Assembly (NCBI RefSeq): GCF_004006295.1
Contig: NZ_CP026095.1
Span: 3,706,001-3,770,000 of the forward strand
DNA: 64,000 nt
DNA from: Peribacillus asahii
GTDB taxonomy: Bacteria > Bacillota > Bacilli > Bacillales > DSM-1321
Direction: 5' to 3'
Shown: positions 17,846 through 26,281 of the stretch, in pieces
Position numbering within the stretch: the first letter of the stretch is position 1
How the letters are laid out: every line of letters begins with the position of its first letter
Notes under the pieces: generated by a model
What the model saw: the letters and a program-made list of their open reading frames with translations, nothing else
What the model was told of the DNA's origin: nothing
Databases searched by the model: none
Translations under genes and position numbers: made by a program

Positions 17846-17904
17846 CGCTTATTTTTGTACATTTCCTTACATTTTACCTAAAAAAATTAATAAAATGTTT
17901 CTAT

Positions 17905-19113
17905 TTATTGAATTGTTTCAAATATCTTAAACATCGGAAACGCAATAGCACCTACAATTCCTCCAACAGCTCCTGCTAAAAAGACAATGAGCATCGGTTC
18001 TATTAATGATTTCACTTGATCCGTCGCATTGTCCACTTCCATGTCGTAAAAATCCGCTACTTTCTCAAGCATGACATCAATTGACCCGGATTGTTCCCCG
18101 ACCGCAATCATTTGTGTGACCATCGGCGGAAAAGCCCAATGCCTTTCCATCGGAACAGACATCGATTCTCCTTTTTCAATCGAGCTTCTTGCCTCTTTAA
18201 CAACTCGAGCTATGACTTCATTCCCAACAATTCTCTCAACAATGGTTAACGATTGCAAAATCGGGACAGAACTTGAAAAAAGCGAGCTAAGCGTCCGCGT
18301 CATCCGCGCCATTTGTGCTTTTTGAAGCATGGAGCCGAATAACGGAACTTTTAAAAGAGCATAATCCCAATAATATTTCGTTTGACGATTTTCAAGAATT
18401 AAACGAATACCGATATATAGGGCAATCGCAAACAGAACAAACAGCCACCAAAACGATTGAAAAAAGCCTCCCATGCCGATGACGATTTTAGTAATAAGCG
18501 GAAGCTCGGCTCCTGATGAAACAAATACCTTTTGAAAGGATGGAACGACGGTCGATAAGAGAAAAATAACAATTGTAATCGTGATAATTCCAACAGTTGC
18601 AGGATAGGTCATCGCCGCTTGAACTTTTTTTCTTGTTTGATATTGCTTTTCAAAATAAACAGCCATTCTTTCTAAAATCTCATCAATATTACCGCCCGCT
18701 TCTCCGGCACGCATCATGTTGACAAAAATTGCAGGAAAGACGTTTGGATGCTTTTCGGCACCATCTGAATATGGCTTCCCAGCTTCTAAACTATGAAGTA
18801 AGTCTATGAGCGTTTTCTTTAATATTTTACTAGATGTTTGCTCGGAAAGAATTTTCGTTGCTTCTACTAAACTGATTCCAGCTTTTAATAGCGTCGAAAA
18901 TTGGCGCAAATAAATAACAAAATCTTTATTTTTTACTTTTCTCTTTCCTAACGAGATTTCCTTATACAAAATACCGGTTAATTCTTCAATTTGAATGACG
19001 GCAATTCCTGTTTCACGCAGCTTACTTACCGCTTCTCTTCGGTGTTCCGCATTTACTTTGCCTTCTTTCTTTTTCCCGGTACGATCTCTTCCTACATAAC
19101 GAAAAACAGCCAT
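17905..19113 (-). CDS. pilC: PilC-like type IV pilus platform protein
   Basis: PilC/GspF is the polytopic platform protein that couples the motor ATPases to pilin insertion. The 402 residues contain two homologous T2SSF domains (about 68-190 and 270-392), each with the family wording (FSTLLKAGISLVEATKIL; LSSLFSSSVPILQSL) and an RAGEAGG/AVGEQSG motif, and membrane segments around 165-190, 215-235 and 370-395. Its ATG shares one base with the stop of pilT. A 260-base gap with promoter and riboswitch follows before the pilin. Confidence 0.95.
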   Translation of the reverse strand: MAVFRYVGRDRTGKKKEGKVNAEHRREAVSKLRETGIAVIQIEELTGILYKEISLGKRKVKNKDFVIYLRQFSTLLKAGISLVEATKILSEQTSSKILKKTLIDLLHSLEAGKPYSDGAEKHPNVFPAIFVNMMRAGEAGGNIDEILERMAVYFEKQYQTRKKVQAAMTYPATVGIITITIVIFLLSTVVPSFQKVFVSSGAELPLITKIVIGMGGFFQSFWWLFVLFAIALYIGIRLILENRQTKYYWDYALLKVPLFGSMLQKAQMARMTRTLSSLFSSSVPILQSLTIVERIVGNEVIARVVKEARSSIEKGESMSVPMERHWAFPPMVTQMIAVGEQSGSIDVMLEKVADFYDMEVDNATDQVKSLIEPMLIVFLAGAVGGIVGAIAFPMFKIFETIQ

Positions 19114-20153
19114 TACACCATAACCTCTTGTAAATAAGGAGCAGCTGACTGTGCATCGATTCGATTTTTTTCAATCAGTTCTCTCATCGACATTTCAAGC
19201 GTATGCATGCCGGCTGATTTACTAGTTTGCATAATGCTGTGGATTTGGTGAATTTTTTCGTTTCGGATTAAGTTTCGAATCGCTGAATTATTAATCATAA
19301 TTTCTGTCGCTGCGACCCGTCCTTTTCGATTTTTTGTCGGAAACAAGCGCTGCGAGATAATCGCCCCTAATACAGAGGCAAGCTGAATGCGTACTTGCGG
19401 CTGTTGATTCGGCGGAAATACATCAATAATTCGATCAATCGTCGCTGGAGCATCGGTTGTATGTAACGTACCTAACACTAAATGTCCGGTTTCCGCTGCC
19501 GTAATCGCTGTCGAAATCGTTTCTAAATCTCGCATTTCTCCTACTAAAATAATGTCTGGGTCTTGACGAAGACAAGCACGAAGACCGTTGGCAAAATTGC
19601 TCGTATCAAAACCAACTTCTCGTTGATTGATAATACTCATACCATGTTTATGCAAATATTCAATCGGATCTTCTAACGTGATAATATGACGTTTCAAATG
19701 TTTATTAATATAATCAATCATCGCCGCCAGCGTCGTTGATTTCCCGCTTCCTGTCGGTCCTGTCACAAGCACGAGTCCTTGCGGTTTTTCAGAAATGTCT
19801 CGTAATACATTCGGCATGTTTAGCTTTTCTAATGTTGGAATTTCTGTCGGTACAACCCGGATAGCAAGGCTTAAACAGTTCCGCTGATGATACGCATTGA
19901 CACGAAAACGCGATACTTGTGGAATACTATATGAAAAATCTAGTTCTCCATTCGTTTTCAGTTTCTCCCATAAACCTTCTGGAACGATTGCTCGAGCCAT
20001 CGCCTCCGTGTCAGCGGGCTTTAACACGTCCTTACCATATTGCTTAAGTTCCCCATGAAGCCTCATGATTGGAGGAACCCCGACGGTTAAATGAATATCG
20101 GACGTTCCTAATTCAAACGCAGCCGTCAGCAAGTAATCTAGTTTTTCTTTCAT
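19113..20153 (-). CDS. pilT: PilT-type pilus retraction ATPase
   Basis: PilT powers pilus depolymerisation in twitching motility and DNA uptake. The 346 residues show the secretion ATPase set: Walker A GPTGSGKST (about 130-138), Asp box, Walker B RQDPDIILVGEMRD, HLVLGTLHT and the PilT-specific AIRNLIR motif near the C-terminus. Length and the AIRNLIR motif separate it from the assembly ATPase PilB. It follows pilB by 12 bases and touches pilC. The competence machinery ComG of B. subtilis has no such gene, so this indicates a genuine retractile pilus. Confidence 0.96.
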   Translation of the reverse strand: MKEKLDYLLTAAFELGTSDIHLTVGVPPIMRLHGELKQYGKDVLKPADTEAMARAIVPEGLWEKLKTNGELDFSYSIPQVSRFRVNAYHQRNCLSLAIRVVPTEIPTLEKLNMPNVLRDISEKPQGLVLVTGPTGSGKSTTLAAMIDYINKHLKRHIITLEDPIEYLHKHGMSIINQREVGFDTSNFANGLRACLRQDPDIILVGEMRDLETISTAITAAETGHLVLGTLHTTDAPATIDRIIDVFPPNQQPQVRIQLASVLGAIISQRLFPTKNRKGRVAATEIMINNSAIRNLIRNEKIHQIHSIMQTSKSAGMHTLEMSMRELIEKNRIDAQSAAPYLQEVMV

Positions 20154-20165
20154 ATTGATGTCCCC

Positions 20166-21806
20166 CTACTCCTGAATCGTCACTCGCAGCACTTCTTCTA
20201 CCGTTGTCAGCCCCGCTTTCGTCTTTAATAATCCATCGTCCAGTAAAAAGATCATCCCGCTGCGCATTGCATACTGTTTAATTTCCTGAATCGATTTATT
20301 ATTCATCATCATGGAACGAATCGTATCATCAATCATTAACACTTCATGAATCGCAAGTCTTCCGCGGTAGCCGCTGTTTTGACAAGTATTGCAGCCTGCT
20401 CCTTTATATAATGTATCGACTTTTATTCCCCGTTTTTGATATAAAGATTTTTCCATTTCTGTTGGATGATATTCTTGTTTACATTGACCGCATACTTTCC
20501 GAACTAACCTTTGTGCTACTACCCCAGTTAGAGAGGAAACAACTAAATACGGTTCAATGTCCATATCTAGTAAACGAGGAATCGTTAACAACGCACTATT
20601 TGTATGAAGCGTACTTAAAACAAGATGGCCGGTTAACGAAGCACGAACCGCTATATCCGCTGTTTCCGTATCACGAATTTCCCCAATCATGATAATATTA
20701 GGGTCTTGGCGAAGGATGGAACGCAACCCTGCCGCAAATGTGAGACCAACCGTTTGATTCACTTGCACTTGGTTGATGCCGGGAAGCTGATATTCAACAG
20801 GATCTTCAATTGTGACAATGTTTACTTGTTCTGTATTCAGTTGATTTAAAGCCGCATAAAGAGTGGACGTTTTCCCTGATCCTGTTGGTCCTGTAATCAA
20901 CACCATACCGGACGGACGTTCAATCATCGACATAAACTTCTGGGCGTTCACTTTATTAAAACCGAGCTGTGAAAGATTCATCCGCACACTCGTTAAGTCC
21001 AAAATCCGAATAACGACCTTTTCGCCATCCACCGTTGGCAAGAGTGAAATCCGTAAATCAACCGGTGTCAGATTAACATCCAGCCTAACTCGTCCATCTT
21101 GCGGCAAACGAGACTCGGTAATATTTAAATTTGCCATAATTTTAATACGTGAAATAAGTAAATTGTAGATGTTTTTAGACAACACTCGCTCTGTCCGTAA
21201 AATGCCATCGACGCGATAACGAACGAGTATTTTCGTATCATGCGGATCAATATGAATATCACTCGCCTTTAGCTGAACCCCTACCGCCAAAATTTGATTC
21301 ATCAGCCGGACAGCCGGCGCTTCTTCATCCTCTTCGTCATCCAAACCTTCTAATTCCATATCTTCAAACGTTTCCGACATGTTGTAATATTTATAAAGCG
21401 CCGACACAATATCTTCCTTCGTTGCAATAACTGGTGAAATCTGAAATCCTGTCGATAGCCGCATATCATCGAGCGCAATATAATTCATTGGGTCATTCAT
21501 TGCCACAATGAGCTGATTATCTTCTTTTTTAATCGGCAAAAGCGTATTCCGAAACGCAAATTCCTTCGACACAAGATTCAACAAACTCACATCGACCGGA
21601 TACCGATATAAACTAATATGCGGAATCCCCAGCTGAAACTCCAGCACTTCAATTAACTGCTGCTCACTAATCAATCCCCGCTCAAGCAGCGCATCCCCAA
21701 GCCTCTGCCCGCTCTTCTTCTCCCGCAACGTCTCCTCGAGCTGCTCCTCAGTAATGATTCCCGCCTCGACGAGTAGATCGCCTAGGCGTTTTCGTTCTTT
21801 TACCAT
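20166..21806 (-). CDS. pilB: PilB-type pilus assembly ATPase
   Basis: PilB/GspE hexamers drive pilus extension. The 546-residue product has an N-terminal MshEN-type domain (RLGDLLVEAGIITEEQLEETL and a second LGDALLERGLISEQQL repeat, a known c-di-GMP-binding fold in MshE), the N2 domain, Walker [10 protein letters not shown], Walker B RQDPNIIMIGEIRD, HLVLSTLHT and the tetracysteine zinc motif (CGQC ... CNTC). I chose the ATG at 21806 because GCAGGTG lies 6 bases upstream. A GTG three codons earlier is possible. The MshEN repeats and the riboswitch on the pilin both point to c-di-GMP control, though binding is inferred. Confidence 0.95.
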   Translation of the reverse strand: MVKERKRLGDLLVEAGIITEEQLEETLREKKSGQRLGDALLERGLISEQQLIEVLEFQLGIPHISLYRYPVDVSLLNLVSKEFAFRNTLLPIKKEDNQLIVAMNDPMNYIALDDMRLSTGFQISPVIATKEDIVSALYKYYNMSETFEDMELEGLDDEEDEEAPAVRLMNQILAVGVQLKASDIHIDPHDTKILVRYRVDGILRTERVLSKNIYNLLISRIKIMANLNITESRLPQDGRVRLDVNLTPVDLRISLLPTVDGEKVVIRILDLTSVRMNLSQLGFNKVNAQKFMSMIERPSGMVLITGPTGSGKTSTLYAALNQLNTEQVNIVTIEDPVEYQLPGINQVQVNQTVGLTFAAGLRSILRQDPNIIMIGEIRDTETADIAVRASLTGHLVLSTLHTNSALLTIPRLLDMDIEPYLVVSSLTGVVAQRLVRKVCGQCKQEYHPTEMEKSLYQKRGIKVDTLYKGAGCNTCQNSGYRGRLAIHEVLMIDDTIRSMMMNNKSIQEIKQYAMRSGMIFLLDDGLLKTKAGLTTVEEVLRVTIQE

Positions 21807-21818
21807 GGTATTCACCTG

Positions 21819-22796
21819 CTACTTTTTTTGATTTAAGACGTAAATGATCCCATTACTATTCCCACAAGATGTAACATTTTTAACCTCATAATAAGTAGGA
21901 GGATTATTTTTGAAAGTGGCCTGACCCTTTACACAAATGCTCCCTTTATCCGGTTTTATAAATTCTCCATTAAAATGGGCATTACCCCTTACTTCTAATT
22001 TTGCGTCGTTCTTCAAATCTAAATCCTCAAAATAAGCATCACCCTTGATTAACATTCCACCGCCATTCTTACCATTCTTTATCTCAACTTTATCCTTAAA
22101 AGTAGCATTACCGTTAACTAAGAGTGTACTATCGTTATGCATCGTCACTGTTTTCTCAAAAATAGCATTACATCCTACAGTAATCATAGACCCATTCTTC
22201 ATGGTTAAAGTACCTTTGGCGTATAGGTTCTGTGCTACACTATCTACTTCACGATTTTTCAGCTCTGTATCACTACTATATACTTTATCACCTTCCTTAA
22301 TTTCTGAAGAGTTTGGTAGGCAAACACCAGGCTTTACTATAGGTACAGACACAGAAGATTCATTCATTCGTCTCCCTTCAATCACCGTATCTATGGTAAA
22401 TTGATTATGATTTTGTTGATCAGTCAAGGTAAATTGAACAGGCAAAGCTTGAGAAGGATCTATTTCCTCTTTACAAGTAGTTTGATTTACAGTTGTTTTA
22501 CCAATAGAAACTTTTTCTAACAAAAGCCCCTGTTTAGAAGGTAGTTCATTTGCAAGTAACTCGTCATAACATATTTCATAGTTTGCTGTTGCCTCTTGAT
22601 GCCGTTTTCTCATTTCAGTAATAATTAAGTTAGCTTCTTGTCTTAAATTAATGTGAGATTGGGTTTTATTATTAGATTGGACCGAATAGGTAAAAACACC
22701 ATAAACTATGCCTATTAATAGTGTTGAAATAGCTAGCGCTGCCAATAATTCAATCAAGGTTACCCCTGATTGTTGTGATATATATTTTTTCCCCAC
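21819..22796 (-). CDS. Minor prepilin (PilW/PulJ-like) fused to a predicted beta-helical domain
   Basis: The 325-residue protein begins with a class III leader (cleavage after Gly11 before VTLIELLAAL, Glu at mature position 5) and a hydrophobic helix to about 38, then an N-terminal globular region (45-160). Residues 190-300 carry five G-x-A-x-F repeats (at 208, 229, 252, 271, 291) spaced about 20 residues, alternating with short strands. This resembles bactofilin or parallel beta-helix repeats and is not standard in pilins. It starts with GTG at 22796 after GGTGTG, and is first in the minus-strand pilus operon, 12 bases before pilB. A pilus-tip role is inferred. Confidence 0.75.
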   Translation of the reverse strand: MGKKYISQQSGVTLIELLAALAISTLLIGIVYGVFTYSVQSNNKTQSHINLRQEANLIITEMRKRHQEATANYEICYDELLANELPSKQGLLLEKVSIGKTTVNQTTCKEEIDPSQALPVQFTLTDQQNHNQFTIDTVIEGRRMNESSVSVPIVKPGVCLPNSSEIKEGDKVYSSDTELKNREVDSVAQNLYAKGTLTMKNGSMITVGCNAIFEKTVTMHNDSTLLVNGNATFKDKVEIKNGKNGGGMLIKGDAYFEDLDLKNDAKLEVRGNAHFNGEFIKPDKGSICVKGQATFKNNPPTYYEVKNVTSCGNSNGIIYVLNQKK

Positions 22797-22966
22797 TTAT
22801 CACACCACACTTTTAATAGAATGAAAATAATAGTTTACTAATTATTAAACATAATTCTTTAGTCTTTGATAGCTGTTAATAATTCACTACTTTTTAATAA
22901 AATTGTCCTAATCTTTATTATAGTTTGATATATACTTATTAAAAAGACACTAGGTGGTAGAAATTC

Positions 22967-23395
22967 GTGAACAATTTTAAAAATAATAACGGTTTCACTC
23001 TTATAGAAGTGCTAGCATCTATTACGATTCTCGGCATTGTGTTAACCGTGTTCTTATCTTTCTTCTCTAATTCAATGACTTTTTCTGTGAAAGCAGAGGA
23101 TAAATTAACAGCAATCAACCTGGCTGAGAAGGAGCTTCATGACGTAACTAACAGCATGGAAACTTATTGTAAAATGGAAAATTGTGAAGATCCTAATAGC
23201 ATTCCAGAAGATACATATACTCGCTCACCTATTGAGTTAAACAATAAAACCTACCTTTCAACTATGACACCTTTACCTGAAACCACAGAAGAAAGCTCAT
23301 TAGGTTTACTTCCTATTTCTATAACCATCCATTCAGAAGACAACAAAGAACTAACAGCCGTATATGGATATGTAGAACTAGATTCCGACAATTAG
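22967..23395 (+). CDS. Minor type IV prepilin (PilV/PulI-like)
   Basis: The 142-residue protein has a nine-residue leader ending in Gly (NNNG), cleavage before Phe10, Glu at mature position 5 (FTLIEVLASITILGIV) and a transmembrane helix, then a small globular domain with two cysteines (YCKMENC). The GTG at 22967 has AGGTGG 6-7 bases upstream. It is divergent from the main pilus operon, sharing a 170-base AT-rich intergenic region, and followed by a PilX-like gene 12 bases later. Codon and base use here looks more AT-rich than in the flanking core genes. Confidence 0.82.
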   Translation: MNNFKNNNGFTLIEVLASITILGIVLTVFLSFFSNSMTFSVKAEDKLTAINLAEKELHDVTNSMETYCKMENCEDPNSIPEDTYTRSPIELNNKTYLSTMTPLPETTEESSLGLLPISITIHSEDNKELTAVYGYVELDSDN

Positions 23396-23407
23396 GAGAA
23401 TAACTAC

Positions 23408-23920
23408 ATGAAAGAAAAAAATGAAGCAGGCTACACATTAGTGCTTGTACTACTAACGATTACATTAATTTTTATCTTTTCATTAACTTTGATTAGCAGT
23501 GTTTTAAACAGTGCTAGTCAGAATAAAAAAACAGAAGAAAATATACAATTAAATCGATTATCAGAAATGGGAGTAACTTACACGGAGACGGCAGTAAAGG
23601 AGGCAAATAAACAAGCAAACGCAAGTATAGTAGCGTGGCTAAATTCTGATCCTGCACCTTCTAACCCCAATATTCCCTACGAATATCAGCTTAGGTTTGA
23701 AACAGCCTTAGATACACTAATTAAGTATGAGACAAATTCTATACTAGAAAAAGAATTAGAAGAAGATAGTGAGCGATTCAAAATTGTTATTAATGCTATA
23801 AGTCTAGAAAATACGAATACTATCAAAGTCGTTTATACAGTCACCGCCTCCTTAACAAAGGAATACTCTAAAACACTTTCATCTCAGCATACAATAACGA
23901 TTAACTTAAATATTAATTAG
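23408..23920 (+). CDS. Minor pilin (PilX/GspK-like) lacking Glu5
   Basis: The 170-residue product starts with a short leader ending in Gly (NEAG) followed by YTLVLVLLTITLIFIF. The mature position 5 residue is not Glu, as in GspK-type tip minor pilins. The rest is a helical and mixed domain typical of PilX family proteins without a strong signature. The ATG has AGGAG upstream. Together with the preceding gene it could form the initiating tip complex of the pilus. Confidence 0.75.
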   Translation: MKEKNEAGYTLVLVLLTITLIFIFSLTLISSVLNSASQNKKTEENIQLNRLSEMGVTYTETAVKEANKQANASIVAWLNSDPAPSNPNIPYEYQLRFETALDTLIKYETNSILEKELEEDSERFKIVINAISLENTNTIKVVYTVTASLTKEYSKTLSSQHTITINLNIN

Positions 23921-23966
23921 TTGGAATGTAATTTTTTAAGGTTAAAAATATATTTCTAACACCTAA

Positions 23967-23997
23967 TCAAAACCGGCTGATCCACACCAGCCGGTTT
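23967..23997. terminator. Bidirectional terminator-like hairpin
   Basis: AAACCGGCTG/CAGCCGGTTT (23970-23979, 23988-23997) sits between the plus-strand minor pilins and the convergent VanW-like gene. T-tracts are short on both sides. Confidence 0.6.
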
Positions 23998-24006
23998 CCT
24001 TCTACT

Positions 24007-25284
24007 CTATTTCTTCACATCTGTTTCTTCTTCATTTGCCTCAGGACTTTCCTCTTTTACTTCTTGATCCACATTCGTTTCTTCGTCTGCATCCTTCGCT
24101 CGCTCCTCATTATCCACTGCCGGTTCTTCCGTGACCTCTTCCGGTACTTCTTCTTCCTTCGTTTCCTTCACAACTACTTCATTGATCGGCAAGTAAAAGT
24201 CTTTGGCCATGAGCTTGTAGTCGCTAACCTCTCCAGAACTATCATAGATATCTCGATAAACAGAGACAGAGTAACCTTGTTTTCCTGGTGAGGCTGCTGG
24301 CTTGGATGGGTCAGATGTGTATCGAACAATTGTTTTAAATGGATATGTTTTCGGATTTTCTTGTCGAACTACATATTTTTTCCCGTTCGGATAGCCGCTT
24401 ATTTCAGCGACTAACACGCCTTGTTGTTTCGATTTAAACGTTACAGTTAATTCCGTATCATTTGGATTGTTCACAATAAAATCCAAATCACTTTGGTTAA
24501 CTTTCGCTTCATATCCCGCTTCTGCATCACTCGGAAACTCTACACTTCTATGTCTTTCAATAATTTGCAAATTGGTCGCTAAACTCGCTTTATAAAAAGT
24601 CGATGCCGCTTCCGTTAAAAAGGCCTCCGAAAATGTGTGGTCGTTTGCCATCACATCTTTCATAAAGGCTACAGTCTGAAAAGCAGGGATTGTAAACGTT
24701 GCATGCTGCTTCACAAAAGAAGCTACATCTTCTGCATCGGTTACGTTCATTTCAGCACGAGATAACACTTTCGTTTCTAGATTATCACGCAGAAACTCTA
24801 TCGCCACAATTTCCTTTCCATCCTTGCCTAATAATCCTGCTTTTCGTTCTATTTCGGATTTAAGCTTTGTAACATCCAGGTTGGAAACAAACTCCCCGCC
24901 TGCCATTTCAACCAATACACTCCGAACCGTTTCTTTTGAAATATTCGCATATAACGGATTCGTTGCTCCATCTTCTGCCGACCGTATTGACTCCTGCAAA
25001 AGAAACGTCATGTCTATCGCTGGAATCGTTCTTTCTTGATTCGAAAATGATACCGTTATCTCTTGTTTATTCTGCCAAATTTCTATAGCTTCTGATATCT
25101 TAGATAACGCTTCATCCTCGGAAAGATTTCCTACATCAATCGGTCCAACCACTGTCCCATTAGCAAAAATCCGGCCCGGCGGAAAGACTTTTTCATAAGC
25201 AAATACCGCAGCTTGAGAGAAACAGGTGATAAACAAAGTACTGCTTATTAAGAGAATTAAAGTTCGTACATACCCCTTCTTCAC
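24007..25284 (-). CDS. Degenerate VanW-like secreted protein
   Basis: The 425-residue protein has an N-terminal signal or membrane anchor (about 8-27), a peptidoglycan-binding-type PG_binding_4-like region (about 40-130), then a VanW-like region (about 210-290, FYKASLATNLQIIERH). It lacks the GGGxCQxSTT core of typical VanW domains, so the fold is recognisable but the conserved Cys motif is absent. The C-terminal 60 residues are highly acidic and low complexity. Starts with GTG at 25284, directly after the stop of the upstream gene (GGGAGA as RBS). Function unknown; an envelope role is inferred. Confidence 0.6.
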   Translation of the reverse strand: MKKGYVRTLILLISSTLFITCFSQAAVFAYEKVFPPGRIFANGTVVGPIDVGNLSEDEALSKISEAIEIWQNKQEITVSFSNQERTIPAIDMTFLLQESIRSAEDGATNPLYANISKETVRSVLVEMAGGEFVSNLDVTKLKSEIERKAGLLGKDGKEIVAIEFLRDNLETKVLSRAEMNVTDAEDVASFVKQHATFTIPAFQTVAFMKDVMANDHTFSEAFLTEAASTFYKASLATNLQIIERHRSVEFPSDAEAGYEAKVNQSDLDFIVNNPNDTELTVTFKSKQQGVLVAEISGYPNGKKYVVRQENPKTYPFKTIVRYTSDPSKPAASPGKQGYSVSVYRDIYDSSGEVSDYKLMAKDFYLPINEVVVKETKEEEVPEEVTEEPAVDNEERAKDADEETNVDQEVKEESPEANEEETDVKK

Positions 25285-26247
25285 TTACACCGTCTCCCTG
25301 TCTTTCTTCTGTTTATTTTTCAAATACGATTCTTCTAAATCCTCAAATGAATGAAGGTTTGTACTCGGAGATGTATCTTCATCCTTCTCTGCAGAATCTG
25401 CAATCGTTTGTTTTTCTTCTATCTCAATTTCTTCGTTTTTTCGCCCATCATCTGACAACTCTTGTATCTCATCGAGTTCTTCAAACATTTTCATTCTTAT
25501 TTTTATGAAATCATTCGATTCATCTACTATTTCAAATGACGTTTGTTTCTCGTCTTCTTCCTGTTCTTCTAGCATTCTTGCTTTCATATCGATAAAATCC
25601 AGCTCATCTTCCAAAGTAGCCGCAGTCTCTTCTAGTACAAACTGACTTCGGTCTTCTTCCTTTTCCTCCGCTACTCTTCCTTCTCTATCTATGAGCTCGA
25701 GCTCGTCCTCCACCATAAACGCAACCTCTTCTAGTTCAAGCTGCCTTTGACTTTCTTCTTTTTCCTGAGCCATTTGCGCTTCCAAATCTATAAACTCCGG
25801 TTCTTCAGGCGTTCCATATCCTATATCAGAAAGATTATTATTCGATGTTTCAGCTTCAAAATGTGGAGAGGACAACGAATCTTTTTTTATAAAAGAAGGA
25901 GACCCATATTGATCCACTGTATTTGACAGATTTGCTTTTTCCAAGAGCTCTTCATAACGAAACAATGGCTGTAGTTCTTTCTCCCGAAAATTGGACTCAT
26001 CTTCATTTTCTTGAAAAAGCGCAAGCCGTTTTGTTATCAAATAAGCTAGAACAATGGCAAAAAACAGTTGGACAGCAATCGCTCCCCAAATCGAAACTTG
26101 ATTCATCATGGCCAAACCGAGAAGACTTGTACAAACACTAGCTAAAAAGAGAATGACTTTCCCTTTTAATGTTAAGTTCAAAGGAAGAAAAATGAATAGT
26201 AATGCTAAAAAAAGTATAGCAATGATTACGGAAAAAATGAGAACCAA
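25285..26247 (-). CDS. Acidic membrane protein with repeated FID-type motif, unknown function
   Basis: Two or three N-terminal hydrophobic segments (about 1-23, 30-48, 52-72) are followed by a long, strongly acidic cytoplasmic tail. Four degenerate repeats of about 30-33 residues are visible (150-181, 182-214, 215-244, 245-265) around EFIDLEAQM, ELIDREGRV, DFIDMKARM, DFIKIRMKM. I recognise no domain. It starts with TTG at 26247 (AGGTG seven bases upstream), and its stop abuts the VanW-like gene. The pair lies between folC and the pilus locus. Confidence 0.7.
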   Translation of the reverse strand: MVLIFSVIIAILFLALLFIFLPLNLTLKGKVILFLASVCTSLLGLAMMNQVSIWGAIAVQLFFAIVLAYLITKRLALFQENEDESNFREKELQPLFRYEELLEKANLSNTVDQYGSPSFIKKDSLSSPHFEAETSNNNLSDIGYGTPEEPEFIDLEAQMAQEKEESQRQLELEEVAFMVEDELELIDREGRVAEEKEEDRSQFVLEETAATLEDELDFIDMKARMLEEQEEDEKQTSFEIVDESNDFIKIRMKMFEELDEIQELSDDGRKNEEIEIEEKQTIADSAEKDEDTSPSTNLHSFEDLEESYLKNKQKKDRETV

Positions 26248-26281
26248 TCTGCTTCACCTCGCTTATGCAACTATATTCCTA

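Noticed and set aside
22797..22966. Second c-di-GMP or other riboswitch in the divergent minor-pilin promoter region
   Set aside because: AT-rich, with none of the conserved aptamer blocks on either strand.
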